Source of the DNA: JAVKFF01 sp040226215 | GTDB lineage: Bacteria; Pseudomonadota; Alphaproteobacteria; DSM-16000; Inquilinaceae | Assembly: GCA_040226215.1 (NCBI GenBank) | Contig: JAVKFF010000032.1 | Span: forward strand, 1 to 22,429 | Reading direction: 5' to 3' | Length of the DNA stretch: 22,429 nucleotides | Shown here: positions 5,838 to 14,331 of the stretch, in pieces | Numbering within the stretch: the stretch's first letter is position 1 | Layout of the letters: every line of letters begins with the position of its first letter | Position numbers and translations under genes: made by a program | Notes under the pieces: model-generated | Database searches by the model: none | Seen by the model: only the letters and a program-made list of their open reading frames with translations | What the model was told of the DNA's origin: nothing

Positions 5838-6785
5838 ATGGCGCGCGCATTCATCTATCCCGGCCAGGGCAGCCAGGCCGTCGGCATGGGCAAGGCCCTC
5901 CATGACGGGGAACCGGCCGCCCGCGCGGTGTTCGAGGAAGTCGACGAGGCCCTGGGGGAGAAGCTGTCGGACCTGATGTTTGATGGCGACCAGGCGGCGC
6001 TGACCCTGACCGAGAACGCCCAGCCGGCGCTGATGGCGGTCTCGGTGGCGGCGACCCGCGTGCTCACGCAGAAGCTCGGCCGGCCCATCGAGGCCGTGGC
6101 GGACTATGTGGCCGGGCACAGTCTCGGCGAGTATTCGGCGCTGACCGCCGCCGGCGCCCTGACCGTCGCGGATGCCGCCCGGCTGTTGCGCCTGCGCGGC
6201 CGCGCCATGCAGCAGGCGGTGCCGGTCGGAATCGGCGCCATGGCGGCGATCCTGGGCATGGAGCTCGACGCGGTCCGGGCCGTGGCCCGGGAGGCGGCGG
6301 GGGCGGAGGAGGTCTGCGCCGCGGCCAACGACAACGCACCGGGTCAGGTCGTGGTCTCCGGCCACAAGGCGGCGGTGGAGCGCGCGGTGGCGCTGGCCGC
6401 CGAGCGGGGCGGACGGCGCAGCGTGATCCTGCCGGTCAGCGCCCCCTTTCACTGCGCCCTGATGCAGCCCGCCGCCGAAGCGATGGCCGCGGCGCTGGCC
6501 GAGACCGCGATCGCCCGGCCGGCGGTGCCGGTGGTGACGAACGTGGCGGCGGTGGCGGTGGAGGATCCGGGACGCATCCGCCAGCTGCTGGTCGACCAGG
6601 TGACCGGCGCGGTGCGCTGGCGCGAGAGTGTGCTCTTTATGGCCGCCCAGGGCGTGAACCAGTTCATCGAACTTGGCGCCGGCAAGGTGCTGTCGGGGCT
6701 GGTGCGGCGGATCGAAAGGTCGCTGGAGGCCGAGGCCGCCGGCACGCCGGAAGACATCGAGGCGCTTGCCCAGCGCCTGTGCTGA
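5838..6785 (+). CDS. fabD: Malonyl-CoA:ACP transacylase
   Basis: 315 residues, typical length. It opens RAFIYPGQGSQAVGMG, the oxyanion-hole motif. The nucleophile is S95 in GHSLGEYSA, the CoA-carboxylate arginine is R122 in GRAMQQAVP, and the catalytic histidine is H205 in APFHCALM; spacings match E. coli FabD. It moves malonyl groups from CoA to acyl carrier protein, starting fatty-acid elongation in the cytoplasm. GAGGTAAC about 8 nt before the ATG supports the start. First gene of fabD-fabG-acpP-fabF, divergent from rpsF; a candidate promoter is at 5748-5775. Confidence 0.97.
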   Translation: MARAFIYPGQGSQAVGMGKALHDGEPAARAVFEEVDEALGEKLSDLMFDGDQAALTLTENAQPALMAVSVAATRVLTQKLGRPIEAVADYVAGHSLGEYSALTAAGALTVADAARLLRLRGRAMQQAVPVGIGAMAAILGMELDAVRAVAREAAGAEEVCAAANDNAPGQVVVSGHKAAVERAVALAAERGGRRSVILPVSAPFHCALMQPAAEAMAAALAETAIARPAVPVVTNVAAVAVEDPGRIRQLLVDQVTGAVRWRESVLFMAAQGVNQFIELGAGKVLSGLVRRIERSLEAEAAGTPEDIEALAQRLC

Positions 6786-6836
6786 ACCGCACCGCCGGGA
6801 CCGCGGCGGCCGCGAAGCTGAGGAAAGACGACGACC

Positions 6837-7577
6837 ATGCTTGATCTGACAGGAAAGACGGCGCTGGTGACCGGCGCTTCCGGCGACATCGGCCGGGCTA
6901 TCGCCACGGCGCTGCACGGCCGGGGTGCCACGGTGGCGCTGTCGGGCACGCGCGAGGCGAAGCTGCAGGAAGTGGCGACATCGCTGGGCGGCGAGCGGGT
7001 GCATGTCACCCCGGGCAACCTGGCCGACGCGGATGCCACGGCGGCCCTCTTCGCCGCCGCGGAGGCGGCGATGGGCCAGGTCGACATCCTGGTCAACAAT
7101 GCCGGGATGACCCGCGACAACCTCTCCATGCGCATGAAGGACGAGGACTTCACGGCCGTCCTGGAGGTCAATCTGACGGCCGCCTTCCGGCTCTGTCGGG
7201 CGGCCATGAAGGGCATGATGCGCCGGCGCTGGGGCCGCATCGTCTCGATCACCTCCGTCGTCGGCTTCACCGGCAATCCGGGCCAGGCCAACTACGCCGC
7301 CTCCAAGGCCGGGCTGGTGGGCATGACCAAGTCGATCGCGGCGGAGGTCGCCAATCGCGGGATCACGGTCAACTGCGTGGCGCCCGGCTTCATCCGAAGC
7401 GCCATGACCGACGTGCTGACCGATGACCAGAAGGCGCGCATCACCGCCGTGATTCCGGCCGGCCGCATGGGATCGGCCGATGACATCGCCGCCGGCGTTG
7501 CCTATCTGGCGAGCGAGGAGGCCGCCTACGTGACCGGACAGACCCTGCACATCAATGGCGGCATGGCGATGCTGTGA
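6837..7577 (+). CDS. fabG: 3-oxoacyl-ACP reductase
   Basis: 246 residues. Short-chain dehydrogenase fold with the cofactor loop TGASGDIG (residues 12-19), NNAG (87-90) and the catalytic set S140, Y153 and K157 (ITSVVG; NYAASK). VNCVAPGFI and TGQTLHINGGMAM at the C-terminus are FabG hallmarks. It reduces 3-oxoacyl-ACP with NADPH, the first reduction of each fatty-acid elongation round. It lies 51 bp after fabD and before acpP, which separates it from the many other SDR enzymes. A 302-bp gap follows. Confidence 0.96.
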   Translation: MLDLTGKTALVTGASGDIGRAIATALHGRGATVALSGTREAKLQEVATSLGGERVHVTPGNLADADATAALFAAAEAAMGQVDILVNNAGMTRDNLSMRMKDEDFTAVLEVNLTAAFRLCRAAMKGMMRRRWGRIVSITSVVGFTGNPGQANYAASKAGLVGMTKSIAAEVANRGITVNCVAPGFIRSAMTDVLTDDQKARITAVIPAGRMGSADDIAAGVAYLASEEAAYVTGQTLHINGGMAML

Positions 7578-7631
7578 TCACGCGCCCGCCGTCATGCGGC
7601 GACCAGCGCACCGCCCGGCGAGAAACGCCTG

Positions 7632-7660
7632 TTGAGCCCGGCTGGAGCCCATGCTAAAGG
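7632..7660 (+). promoter_or_regulatory. Weak candidate promoter for acpP
   Basis: TTGAGC (7632-7637), 17-bp spacer, TAAAGG (7655-7660) preceded by TGC, an extended -10-like context. The -10 match is only partial and the leader would be over 210 nt long, so the call is tentative. Confidence 0.25.
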
Positions 7661-7829
7661 CGCGCGCCACGTGATGATGTGGGTGATGAGGTAGCGGCGC
7701 GCACCGGGCAGAAACCTAGTGCCCCCGCTCAAAGGTGTGGTATGTGACCGCACCGTTTCACGGGGATATGACCGAGTCGCCGCGCCGGGCCTAGGCCGCT
7801 GTCGGTGCCAGGCGTGAAACCGTCCGGGG

Positions 7830-7847
7830 GAGGAGACGCGCCTCCTC
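7830..7847 (+). other. Inverted repeat in the acpP leader
   Basis: GAGGAG, ACGCGC, CTCCTC: a 6-bp stem with a 6-nt loop, ending 16 nt before the GGAAAGG ribosome binding site of acpP. It hides a decoy Shine-Dalgarno-like GGAGGAG. Confidence 0.45.
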
Positions 7848-7879
7848 GTCGTGCAAAGCTTGCGGAAAGGCCAAGACAT

Positions 7880-8119
7880 ATGAGTGATACTGCCGATCGG
7901 GTGAAGAAGATCGTTGTCGAGCACCTTGGCGTCGAAGAGGACAAGGTGAGCGAGAGCGCGAGCTTCATCGAGGATCTGGGGGCGGACAGCCTGGATACGG
8001 TCGAGTTGGTGATGGCGTTCGAGGAGGAGTTCGGGATCGAAATTCCCGACGACGCTGCCGAGAAGATCGTCACCGTCGGCGATGCGGTCAAGTTCATCGA
8101 CGAGCACAGCGCAGGCTGA
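7880..8119 (+). CDS. acpP: Acyl carrier protein
   Basis: 79 residues, acidic, normal ACP length. The 4'-phosphopantetheine attachment site is S37 in LGADSLDTVELVMAFEEEF, the invariant DSL motif; helix III reads IPDDAAEKIVTVGDAV. It carries the growing acyl chain to FabD, FabG, FabF and the lipid-forming enzymes. The ATG at 7880 is chosen over an upstream GTG because GGAAAGG sits 9 nt before it and MSDTADRVKKIV is the usual N-terminus. It has its own long leader after fabG and a hairpin downstream, fitting separate high-level expression. Confidence 0.98.
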   Translation: MSDTADRVKKIVVEHLGVEEDKVSESASFIEDLGADSLDTVELVMAFEEEFGIEIPDDAAEKIVTVGDAVKFIDEHSAG

Positions 8120-8156
8120 TCTTCCGGTCTGCCGTCGTGCTGGAAGGGCGTATTCG

Positions 8157-8183
8157 GGTGGGACAGGACCGCATCGTCCCACC
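8157..8183 (+). other. Hairpin between acpP and fabF
   Basis: GGTGGGAC (8157-8164) and GTCCCACC (8176-8183) form an exact 8-bp stem with an 11-nt loop. It is followed by TCTCACT, not a T-run, so it is a weak terminator or an mRNA-processing or stability hairpin that could help keep acpP mRNA in excess over fabF. Confidence 0.5.
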
Positions 8184-8257
8184 TCTCACTCCATCGCGAG
8201 ACCGAGCGCACCCTGTTCCGACGGGCGACGCCCTGGATTCATGAGGCGGGAGTGGTG

Positions 8258-9523
<1,266 letters not shown>

Positions 9524-9557
9524 CGGCCTCGCGCCGCCGCCGGCAGGGGGCCAGACG

Positions 9558-10550
9558 ATGCGGCTGATCATCCGACTGGCGGCTGTCCTGTTCGCGCTGG
9601 CTCTGGTCGTGGTGGCGGCGACCGGCTTTCTGCTCTGGGATTTCGGCCGGGCGGGGCCGCTCACCGCCGACCGCGTGGTCACCATCGAGCGCGGCGACGG
9701 CCTGTCGACGATCGCCGCCAGGCTGGAAGGTGAGGGCGTCATCGACAGCGCCTGGCTGTTCACCGCCGCGATCTACCTGTCCGCCGACCCGGGGGCGATG
9801 CGCTTTGGCGACTACGCCATCCCGGCGCGGGCGAGCGGACGAGACGCCTTCGACATCATCGCCAGCGGCCGCACCGTCCCGCTCGAGATCACCATCCCCG
9901 AGGGCCTGACCAGCCAGCAGATCGTCGAGCGGCTGCTCGCCGACGAGCGGCTGTCGGGCGATATCACCACGGTGCCGCCCGAAGGCGCCCTGCTGCCGGA
10001 GACCTATTTCATCGATCGCGGCAGCGCGCGCCAGGCGCTGATCGACCGCATGGCGGCGGCGATGGACGCGACACTGGCCGAACTCTGGGTTGCCCGCGCC
10101 GACGGCCTGCCGCTGGCGACGCCGGAGGAGGCATTGATCCTGGCCTCGATCATCGAGAAGGAGACCGCCCAGGCCGACGAGCGCGATCTCGTCGCCTCGG
10201 TCTTCGTCAACCGGCTGAACCGCGGCATGCCGCTGCAGACCGACCCGACGGTGATCTATGCCCTGACGGAGGGGTCGGGTTCGCTTGGGCGGCCGCTGCT
10301 GCGCTCCGACCTGGAGATCGACTCGCCCTACAACACCTACCGCATCGACGGGCTGCCGCCAGGTCCGATCGCCAATCCCGGCCGGGCCGCCATCGCCGCG
10401 GCGCTCAATCCGGCGCAGAGCGACTTTCTCTATTTCGTCGCCGACGGCACCGGCGGCCACGCCTTCGCCCGTACGCTCGACGAGCACAACCGCAACGCCG
10501 CCGAATGGCGCCGCATCCGCGACGGCGAGGCGGACGGCGCCGGAGAGTAG
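9558..10550 (+). CDS. mltG: Endolytic peptidoglycan transglycosylase MltG (YceG family)
   Basis: 330 residues, close to the 340 of E. coli. One N-terminal membrane anchor (about residues 5-27) precedes a LysM-like region (VVTIERGDGLSTIAARL, 40-56) and the YceG catalytic domain with LILASIIEKETA (catalytic Glu about E200), VFVNRLNRGMPLQTDPTVIY and SPYNTYRIDGLPPGPI. It cleaves nascent glycan strands in the periplasm and is thought to set their length. GGGGG about 9 nt before the ATG supports the start. Position after fabF is standard for Alphaproteobacteria, where yicC usually follows; here an accessory block intervenes. Confidence 0.95.
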   Translation: MRLIIRLAAVLFALALVVVAATGFLLWDFGRAGPLTADRVVTIERGDGLSTIAARLEGEGVIDSAWLFTAAIYLSADPGAMRFGDYAIPARASGRDAFDIIASGRTVPLEITIPEGLTSQQIVERLLADERLSGDITTVPPEGALLPETYFIDRGSARQALIDRMAAAMDATLAELWVARADGLPLATPEEALILASIIEKETAQADERDLVASVFVNRLNRGMPLQTDPTVIYALTEGSGSLGRPLLRSDLEIDSPYNTYRIDGLPPGPIANPGRAAIAAALNPAQSDFLYFVADGTGGHAFARTLDEHNRNAAEWRRIRDGEADGAGE

Positions 10551-10583
10551 GGCGCGGCTCCCCCGTACGGCGATGACGGGCGG

Positions 10584-10636
10584 GGGATCCCGGGTCTGCG
10601 AAGCGGTACTTCGCACCGCATCGCGCCCGGGATGAC
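10584..10636 (+). repeat. Palindromic intergenic repeat, long type, copy E
   Basis: GGGATCCCGGGTCTGC to CGCCCGGGATGAC, with the inner palindrome GAAGCGGTACTTCGCACCGC. It is the best match to copy D (reverse complement) near rplI, 6.5 kb away. It starts 34 bp after the mltG stop. Confidence 0.85.
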
Positions 10637-10656
10637 GTTCATGTTTTTTTATGAAC
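10637..10656. other. Small hairpin with a poly-T loop after copy E
   Basis: GTTCAT, GTTTTTTT, ATGAAC: a 6-bp stem with a run of seven T in the loop. With the copy E hairpin directly before it, the run of T could end mltG transcription (stem of copy E, then T-run 12 nt later), but the spacing is longer than in a standard terminator. Confidence 0.35.
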
Positions 10657-10670
10657 CACAAACACTCGCC

Positions 10671-10704
10671 GTCGTCCCGGCCGACCGCAGGGAGAGCCGG
10701 GATC
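10671..10704 (-). repeat. Palindromic intergenic repeat, short type, copy F
   Basis: GTCGTCCCGG to GAGAGCCGGGATC on the plus strand. It carries the same core as copy B (GCAGGGAGAGCC) and lies in the orientation facing copy E. Confidence 0.75.
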
Positions 10705-10750
10705 GGTCTGGCGTCATCGCCGGTGTCGAGGTCGGCGAGGACGGGATGCC

Positions 10751-10801
10751 GGTCCCGGGTCTGCGGCGCATCACTGCGTGCTGCACCGCGCACGGGACGA
10801 C
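10751..10801 (+). repeat. Palindromic intergenic repeat, long type, copy G
   Basis: 51 bp, GGTCCCGGGTCTGC to CACGGGACGAC. It is nearly identical to copy C, 6.8 kb away, including the centre GCATCACTGCGTGCTGC. Confidence 0.85.
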
Positions 10802-10833
10802 GGAGATGTTGAAAGAATAGAGAAAGAACCGCT

Positions 10834-10871
10834 GTCATCCCGGCCGGAGCGCGGCGGAGAGTCGGGATCCC
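10834..10871 (-). repeat. Palindromic intergenic repeat, short type, copy H
   Basis: GTCATCCCGGCCGG to GAGTCGGGATCCC on the plus strand, the converging partner of copy G. It ends 35 bp before the stop of the leftward DUF1801 gene. Confidence 0.75.
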
Positions 10872-10906
10872 GTCGGCGTCCTCGCCACCGTCGGGACCTG
10901 GTGGGA

Positions 10907-11335
10907 TCAGCGGGATTTCGCGCGCCTGGGCGGCTTGGCCAGGTTGAGCGCGACGGCGGCGCGGATCAGCGCCATCAGGGCGCCCGCGTCGATGGTGTCG
11001 CCCTCGTGGAAGTCGATCGCCCGCCTGGTATTGCCCTCGAGGCTGGCGTTGAACAGGCCGGCCGGATCGTCGAGCGCCGCGCCCTTGGCGAAGGTCATCT
11101 TGACAGCCTTCTTGTAGGTTTCGCCGGTGCAGACGATCCCGGCATGGGACCAGACGGGCACGCCGCGCCACTTCCACTCCTCCACCATCTCGGGATCGGC
11201 CTGCAGGACAAGGGCGCGGATACGGGCTAGAGTCTCGCCCCGCCAGTCGCCGAGCTCGCGGATGCGGCGGTCGATCAATGCGGCGGCCGGCATGTCCCGG
11301 TCCTCGGCGGGGCCGTGCTTGTTCACCATGTCCAT
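10907..11335 (-). CDS. DUF1801 domain protein (first of two)
   Basis: 142 residues, soluble, no signal peptide. IRALVLQADPEMVEEWKWRG followed by PVWSHAGIVCTGETYKKAVKMTF and FAKGAALDDPAGLFN matches DUF1801 (the YdhG-like family with a frataxin-like fold). Its function is not established; some members are called putative iron chaperones. A second in-frame ATG at 11329 has GGGA six nt upstream and may be the real start, shortening it by two residues. It is the last gene of a leftward trio with a second DUF1801 gene (48-bp gap) and an SDR, and it converges on mltG across the repeat cluster. Confidence 0.8.
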   Translation of the reverse strand: MDMVNKHGPAEDRDMPAAALIDRRIRELGDWRGETLARIRALVLQADPEMVEEWKWRGVPVWSHAGIVCTGETYKKAVKMTFAKGAALDDPAGLFNASLEGNTRRAIDFHEGDTIDAGALMALIRAAVALNLAKPPRRAKSR

Positions 11336-11357
11336 TCCCGGTTCGGTTCGTGGGGGT

Positions 11358-11375
11358 GGCGCCGGGGCCGGCGCC
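11358..11375. other. GC hairpin between the two DUF1801 genes
   Basis: GGCGCCG, GGGC, CGGCGCC: an exact 7-bp stem with a 4-nt loop in the 48-bp gap, 22 nt upstream of the next ATG. No T-run. It could reduce read-through or be chance in GC-rich DNA. Confidence 0.4.
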
Positions 11376-11383
11376 GCGGAATT

Positions 11384-11833
11384 CTACAGCTTCTCTCCGG
11401 GAAGCCGGCTGGCCTGCCGGACCCAGTCGGCGAACTGCGCTGCATCGAACGCGTCCTCGCGGATGTCGAGATAGCGCACCTCAGGGTGCTTGGACGGTCC
11501 GGGCGGGACCGGGTCGAGCGAGGTGCCGCGGAAGAAGGTGACCTTCACGTAGTGCGTGAAGCAGTGGAGGCTGAGGAACCAGCCCTGCCCCTCCACCCCC
11601 CAGAAAGGGGAGTTCCACTTCACCGCCTTGGCGACGCCCGGGACGCAGTCCTCGACGATCGCGTCGATGCGGCGGCCGAGGGCGCTCTTCCAGCCCGGCA
11701 TGGCGGCGATATAGGCCTTGACCGGCGCGTCGCCATGGCCTTTGGGGATCTGCGGATTGCCGCCGGACAGGAGTCGGGGTCCGGAGTCACCCGGTGCGGC
11801 GGCCTGCTTTCGCTTGGATATCTTATCGGTCAT
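11384..11833 (-). CDS. DUF1801 domain protein (second of two)
   Basis: 149 residues from ATG 11833. The N-terminal 25 residues are polar and probably disordered. The domain core follows: VKAYIAAMPGWKSALGRRIDAIVEDCVPG, then AVKWNSPFWGVEGQGWFLSLHCFTHYVKVTFFRGTSL, with the conserved Lys-Trp-Asn and Phe-Phe-Gly patterns of DUF1801. It aligns only loosely with its neighbour, so the pair is an old duplication or a joint acquisition. A TTG at 11872 could extend it by 13 residues; ATG is preferred although neither has a good Shine-Dalgarno. Function unknown. Confidence 0.8.
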   Translation of the reverse strand: MTDKISKRKQAAAPGDSGPRLLSGGNPQIPKGHGDAPVKAYIAAMPGWKSALGRRIDAIVEDCVPGVAKAVKWNSPFWGVEGQGWFLSLHCFTHYVKVTFFRGTSLDPVPPGPSKHPEVRYLDIREDAFDAAQFADWVRQASRLPGEKL

Positions 11834-11888
11834 CGGGGCCGCATTCTGTCCAATGATCGCCTGGTCGTGCAAGGGCCGGCCTGCCGGT

Positions 11889-12665
11889 TCAGTCGAGCGC
11901 GCGCTTGCGCGGCAGGCGGCCGAGCAGGGGGGCGGTCAGCCACAGCGGCAGGCAACCCAGCAGCCAGGCCATGGCGTAGGTCGGCCAGGGGAAGGCGATG
12001 CGCCGGCGCCCGCCGGCGAGCCGGCGTCGGATCAGGCGGGCGGCCCTCGGCGCGTCCATCAGGAACGGCATGGGGAAGTCGTTGGCAGCGGTCATGGGCG
12101 AGCGCACATAGCCCGGGCAGATGACGCTGACGCGCACGCCACGCGGCGCCAGGACGCCGTCCATGGCCTCGCCCCAGAAACGCACCGCCGCCTTCGAGGC
12201 GCAATAGGCCGGCGCGCCGGGGAAGGCCTTGAAGGAGGCGAGCGAGCTCATCAGCGCGACCTGGCCGCGCCCGCGCGCCACGAGGCGGGGGATCAGCGGC
12301 TCGACGGTATTGATCACGCCGTCGACGTTGACGGCGAAGATGCGGCGCACCTGTTCGGCCGGCTCGCCACCGTCGCTGCCGCTGGTGCCGCCGGAGATGC
12401 CGGCATTGGCGATCACCAGGTCGATCGGCGTTTCCGCGTCGCGCTCGAGGATCCAGCGCGCCATGGCCTGGCGCTCGGTGACGTCGATCGCCGCCGTGGC
12501 GACGGCGGCACCGGCCTCGCCGCAGGCCGCCGCCGTCACGGCGAGCCGGCTCCCGTCGCGACCGGTCAGCAGCAGTGTGACGCCGGGTGTGGCATAGATC
12601 TCCGCCAGCGCCCGGCCGAGGCCGGAGGAGGCGCCGGTGATCAGGATGACGCGCGGATCACGCAT
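11889..12665 (-). CDS. Short-chain dehydrogenase/reductase with a hydrophobic C-terminus
   Basis: 258 residues from ATG 12665. Classical SDR: cofactor loop TGASSGLG near the N-terminus, ANAG at about residues 86-89, catalytic S141 (LMSSLAS), Y154 and K158 (YCASK), then PGYVRSPMT. These support an NAD(P)-dependent oxidoreductase; the substrate is not readable. The last 40 residues contain TYAMAWLLGCLPLWLTAPLLG, a possible membrane-associated helix, followed by a basic end. First gene of the leftward trio with the DUF1801 genes; 55 bp separates it from the next. It diverges from yicC. A TTG start at 12695 is the alternative. Confidence 0.85.
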   Translation of the reverse strand: MRDPRVILITGASSGLGRALAEIYATPGVTLLLTGRDGSRLAVTAAACGEAGAAVATAAIDVTERQAMARWILERDAETPIDLVIANAGISGGTSGSDGGEPAEQVRRIFAVNVDGVINTVEPLIPRLVARGRGQVALMSSLASFKAFPGAPAYCASKAAVRFWGEAMDGVLAPRGVRVSVICPGYVRSPMTAANDFPMPFLMDAPRAARLIRRRLAGGRRRIAFPWPTYAMAWLLGCLPLWLTAPLLGRLPRKRALD

Positions 12666-12796
12666 CGCCTGGCGGCCCGATGGCGGCGCGGCCAAGGTTT
12701 TGGTTGGCGTCGGCGGGGATCAGGTGGCACAACCGCTCAACCCCCGCTGACCGGCGACTCCCGCGATCGGCATCCCCTTCTCCAGCCGTCGACGAC

Positions 12797-13693
12797 ATGA
12801 GCAAAACCTCCCCCAGCATCGCCAGCATGACCGGTTTCGCCCGCACCGAGGGTGAGGCGGCAGGCTTCACCTTTGCTTGGGAGGCCCGCAGCGTCAACGG
12901 CAAGTCCCTGGACGTGCGCCTGCGCTATCCGCCCGGCTGGGACCGGCTGGACATGGCGGTGCGCCAACTGGTCCAGAGCCGCTTCAGCCGCGGCAATTTC
13001 TCGCTCTCCCTCCAGATCGAGGCGGTGGACCGGGAGCCGCGCCTGCGGATCAACCGCGACCTGCTCGACAGCGTGCTGGGCCTGGCCCGGGAACTGGAGG
13101 CGGCCGGCGTGGCGCCGCCGAGCGCCGATGGCCTGCTGGCCGTGCGCGGCGTTATCGAGACCAGCGACGAGCGGGACGACGAGGCCCGCGAGGCCGCCGT
13201 TCCGGGCATGCTGACGGCCGCCGACGAGGCGATCGAGGCGCTGGCAGCGGCGCGCGCGGATGAGGGCGCGCGGCTCGAGCGGCTGGTCCTCTCGCAGCTG
13301 GACGAGATCGCCCGCCTCACCGCCGCGGCGGGGGACACCGCGCAGGCGCAACCGACAGCGATGCGGGCGCGGCTGGCGGAGCAACTGGCCCAGCTGCTCG
13401 ACCTCCGGCCACCGGTGCCCGAGGAGCGCCTGGCGCAGGAACTGGCCCTGCTGGCCACCCGCGGCGACATCCGTGAGGAACTCGATCGCCTGGGCGCCCA
13501 TGTGGAGCAGGCCCGCGAGATGATCGCCGCCGGCGGGCCGATCGGCCGTCGGCTCGACTTCCTCTGCCAGGAATTCAACCGCGAGGCCAACACGCTGTGC
13601 TCCAAGTCGGGCGACACGGCGCTGACGCGCATCGGGCTCGACCTGAAGACGGTGATCAACCAGATGCGCGAGCAGGTGCAGAACGTCGAATGA
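12797..13693 (+). CDS. yicC: YicC/YloC family endoribonuclease
   Basis: 298 residues against about 290 in the family. It has both hallmark ends: IASMTGFARTEGEAAGF with EARSVNGKSLDVRLRYP near the N-terminus, and the C-terminal GRRLDFLCQEFNREANTLCSKS and LKTVINQMREQVQNVE. Family members have been reported as metal-dependent RNA endonucleases that influence small-RNA stability. The ATG at 12797 gives MSKTSPSIASMTGF; an ATG at 12827 would start at MTGF directly. No strong ribosome binding site is visible for either. The stop overlaps the gmk ATG by 4 bp, the usual coupling of these two genes. Confidence 0.93.
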   Translation: MSKTSPSIASMTGFARTEGEAAGFTFAWEARSVNGKSLDVRLRYPPGWDRLDMAVRQLVQSRFSRGNFSLSLQIEAVDREPRLRINRDLLDSVLGLARELEAAGVAPPSADGLLAVRGVIETSDERDDEAREAAVPGMLTAADEAIEALAAARADEGARLERLVLSQLDEIARLTAAAGDTAQAQPTAMRARLAEQLAQLLDLRPPVPEERLAQELALLATRGDIREELDRLGAHVEQAREMIAAGGPIGRRLDFLCQEFNREANTLCSKSGDTALTRIGLDLKTVINQMREQVQNVE

Positions 13694-14331
13694 GCACGAG
13701 CGCGACCATCGCCCGGCGGGGCCTGATGCTGGTGCTCTCCTCGCCATCCGGGGCGGGGAAGACCTCGATCAGCCGGGCACTGCTGGAACGCGACGGCAAT
13801 CTCAGCCTGTCGATCTCGGTGACCACCCGCGACATGCGGCCGGGCGAGGTGGAGGGCCGGGACTACTACTTCATCTCCCGGGAACGCTACGACGCCATGG
13901 TCTCCGGCGGCGAACTGCTGGAGCATGCGCGGGTCTTCGACCATTTCTACGGCACGCCCAGAGCGCCGGTCGAGAAGAGCCTGGGCGCCGGCCACGACGT
14001 GCTGTTCGACATCGACTGGCAGGGCACCCAGCAGATGCGCGAGGCGATGGCGGGCGATCTGGTCAGCGTCTTCATCCTGCCACCCTCCGCCGCGGTGCTG
14101 GAGGAGCGGCTGCGCCGCCGCGCCCAGGACAGCGACGCGGTGATCGCCGGGCGCATGGCCAAGGCAAGTGGCGAGATCAGCCACTGGTCGGAATACGACT
14201 ACGTCATCGTCAACCGCGATTTCGAGACCAGTGTCGGCCAGGTCGAGGCGATCCTCACCGCCGAGCGGCTGCGGCGCCAGCGCCAGCGCGGGCTGACCGA
14301 GTTCGTGCGCGCCATCCAGTCGGAGCTATGA
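13690..14331 (+). CDS. gmk: Guanylate kinase
   Basis: 213 residues. The P-loop is SSPSGAGKTS (K24). It is followed by SVTTRDMRPGEVEGRDYYFIS, the GMP-binding segment, then YGTPRAPVEK and DVLFDIDWQGTQQM, all standard for Gmk. It phosphorylates GMP to GDP with ATP. ATG at 13690 overlaps the yicC stop (ATGA). At the 3' end it overlaps the oppositely oriented rsmA by 6 bp, so both stop codons lie within 14326-14331. Confidence 0.97.
   Translation: MSTSATIARRGLMLVLSSPSGAGKTSISRALLERDGNLSLSISVTTRDMRPGEVEGRDYYFISRERYDAMVSGGELLEHARVFDHFYGTPRAPVEKSLGAGHDVLFDIDWQGTQQMREAMAGDLVSVFILPPSAAVLEERLRRRAQDSDAVIAGRMAKASGEISHWSEYDYVIVNRDFETSVGQVEAILTAERLRRQRQRGLTEFVRAIQSEL

Larger units (their letters stand above)
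7578..7879. other. 302-bp gap between fabG and acpP, probable acpP leader
   Basis: No gene is convincing here. Visible structures are a short hairpin (CGCCG, TCATG, CGGCG) just after fabG, the promoter-like TTGAGC/TAAAGG pair at 7632-7660, and an inverted repeat at 7830-7847 close to the acpP ribosome binding site. A GTG-led in-frame extension of acpP from 7805 is Arg/Pro-rich and rejected. Confidence 0.5.

Noticed and set aside
5772..7550. Long open frame on the minus strand (592 codons) opposite fabD and fabG
   Set aside because: Composition is typical of a complementary-strand shadow (His, Gln, Arg, Gly rich), no recognisable domain, and both opposite genes are certain.
7805..7879. 25-residue N-terminal extension of acyl carrier protein from a GTG
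   Set aside because: The extension is Pro/Arg-rich, unlike any ACP, and a good ribosome binding site precedes the internal ATG.
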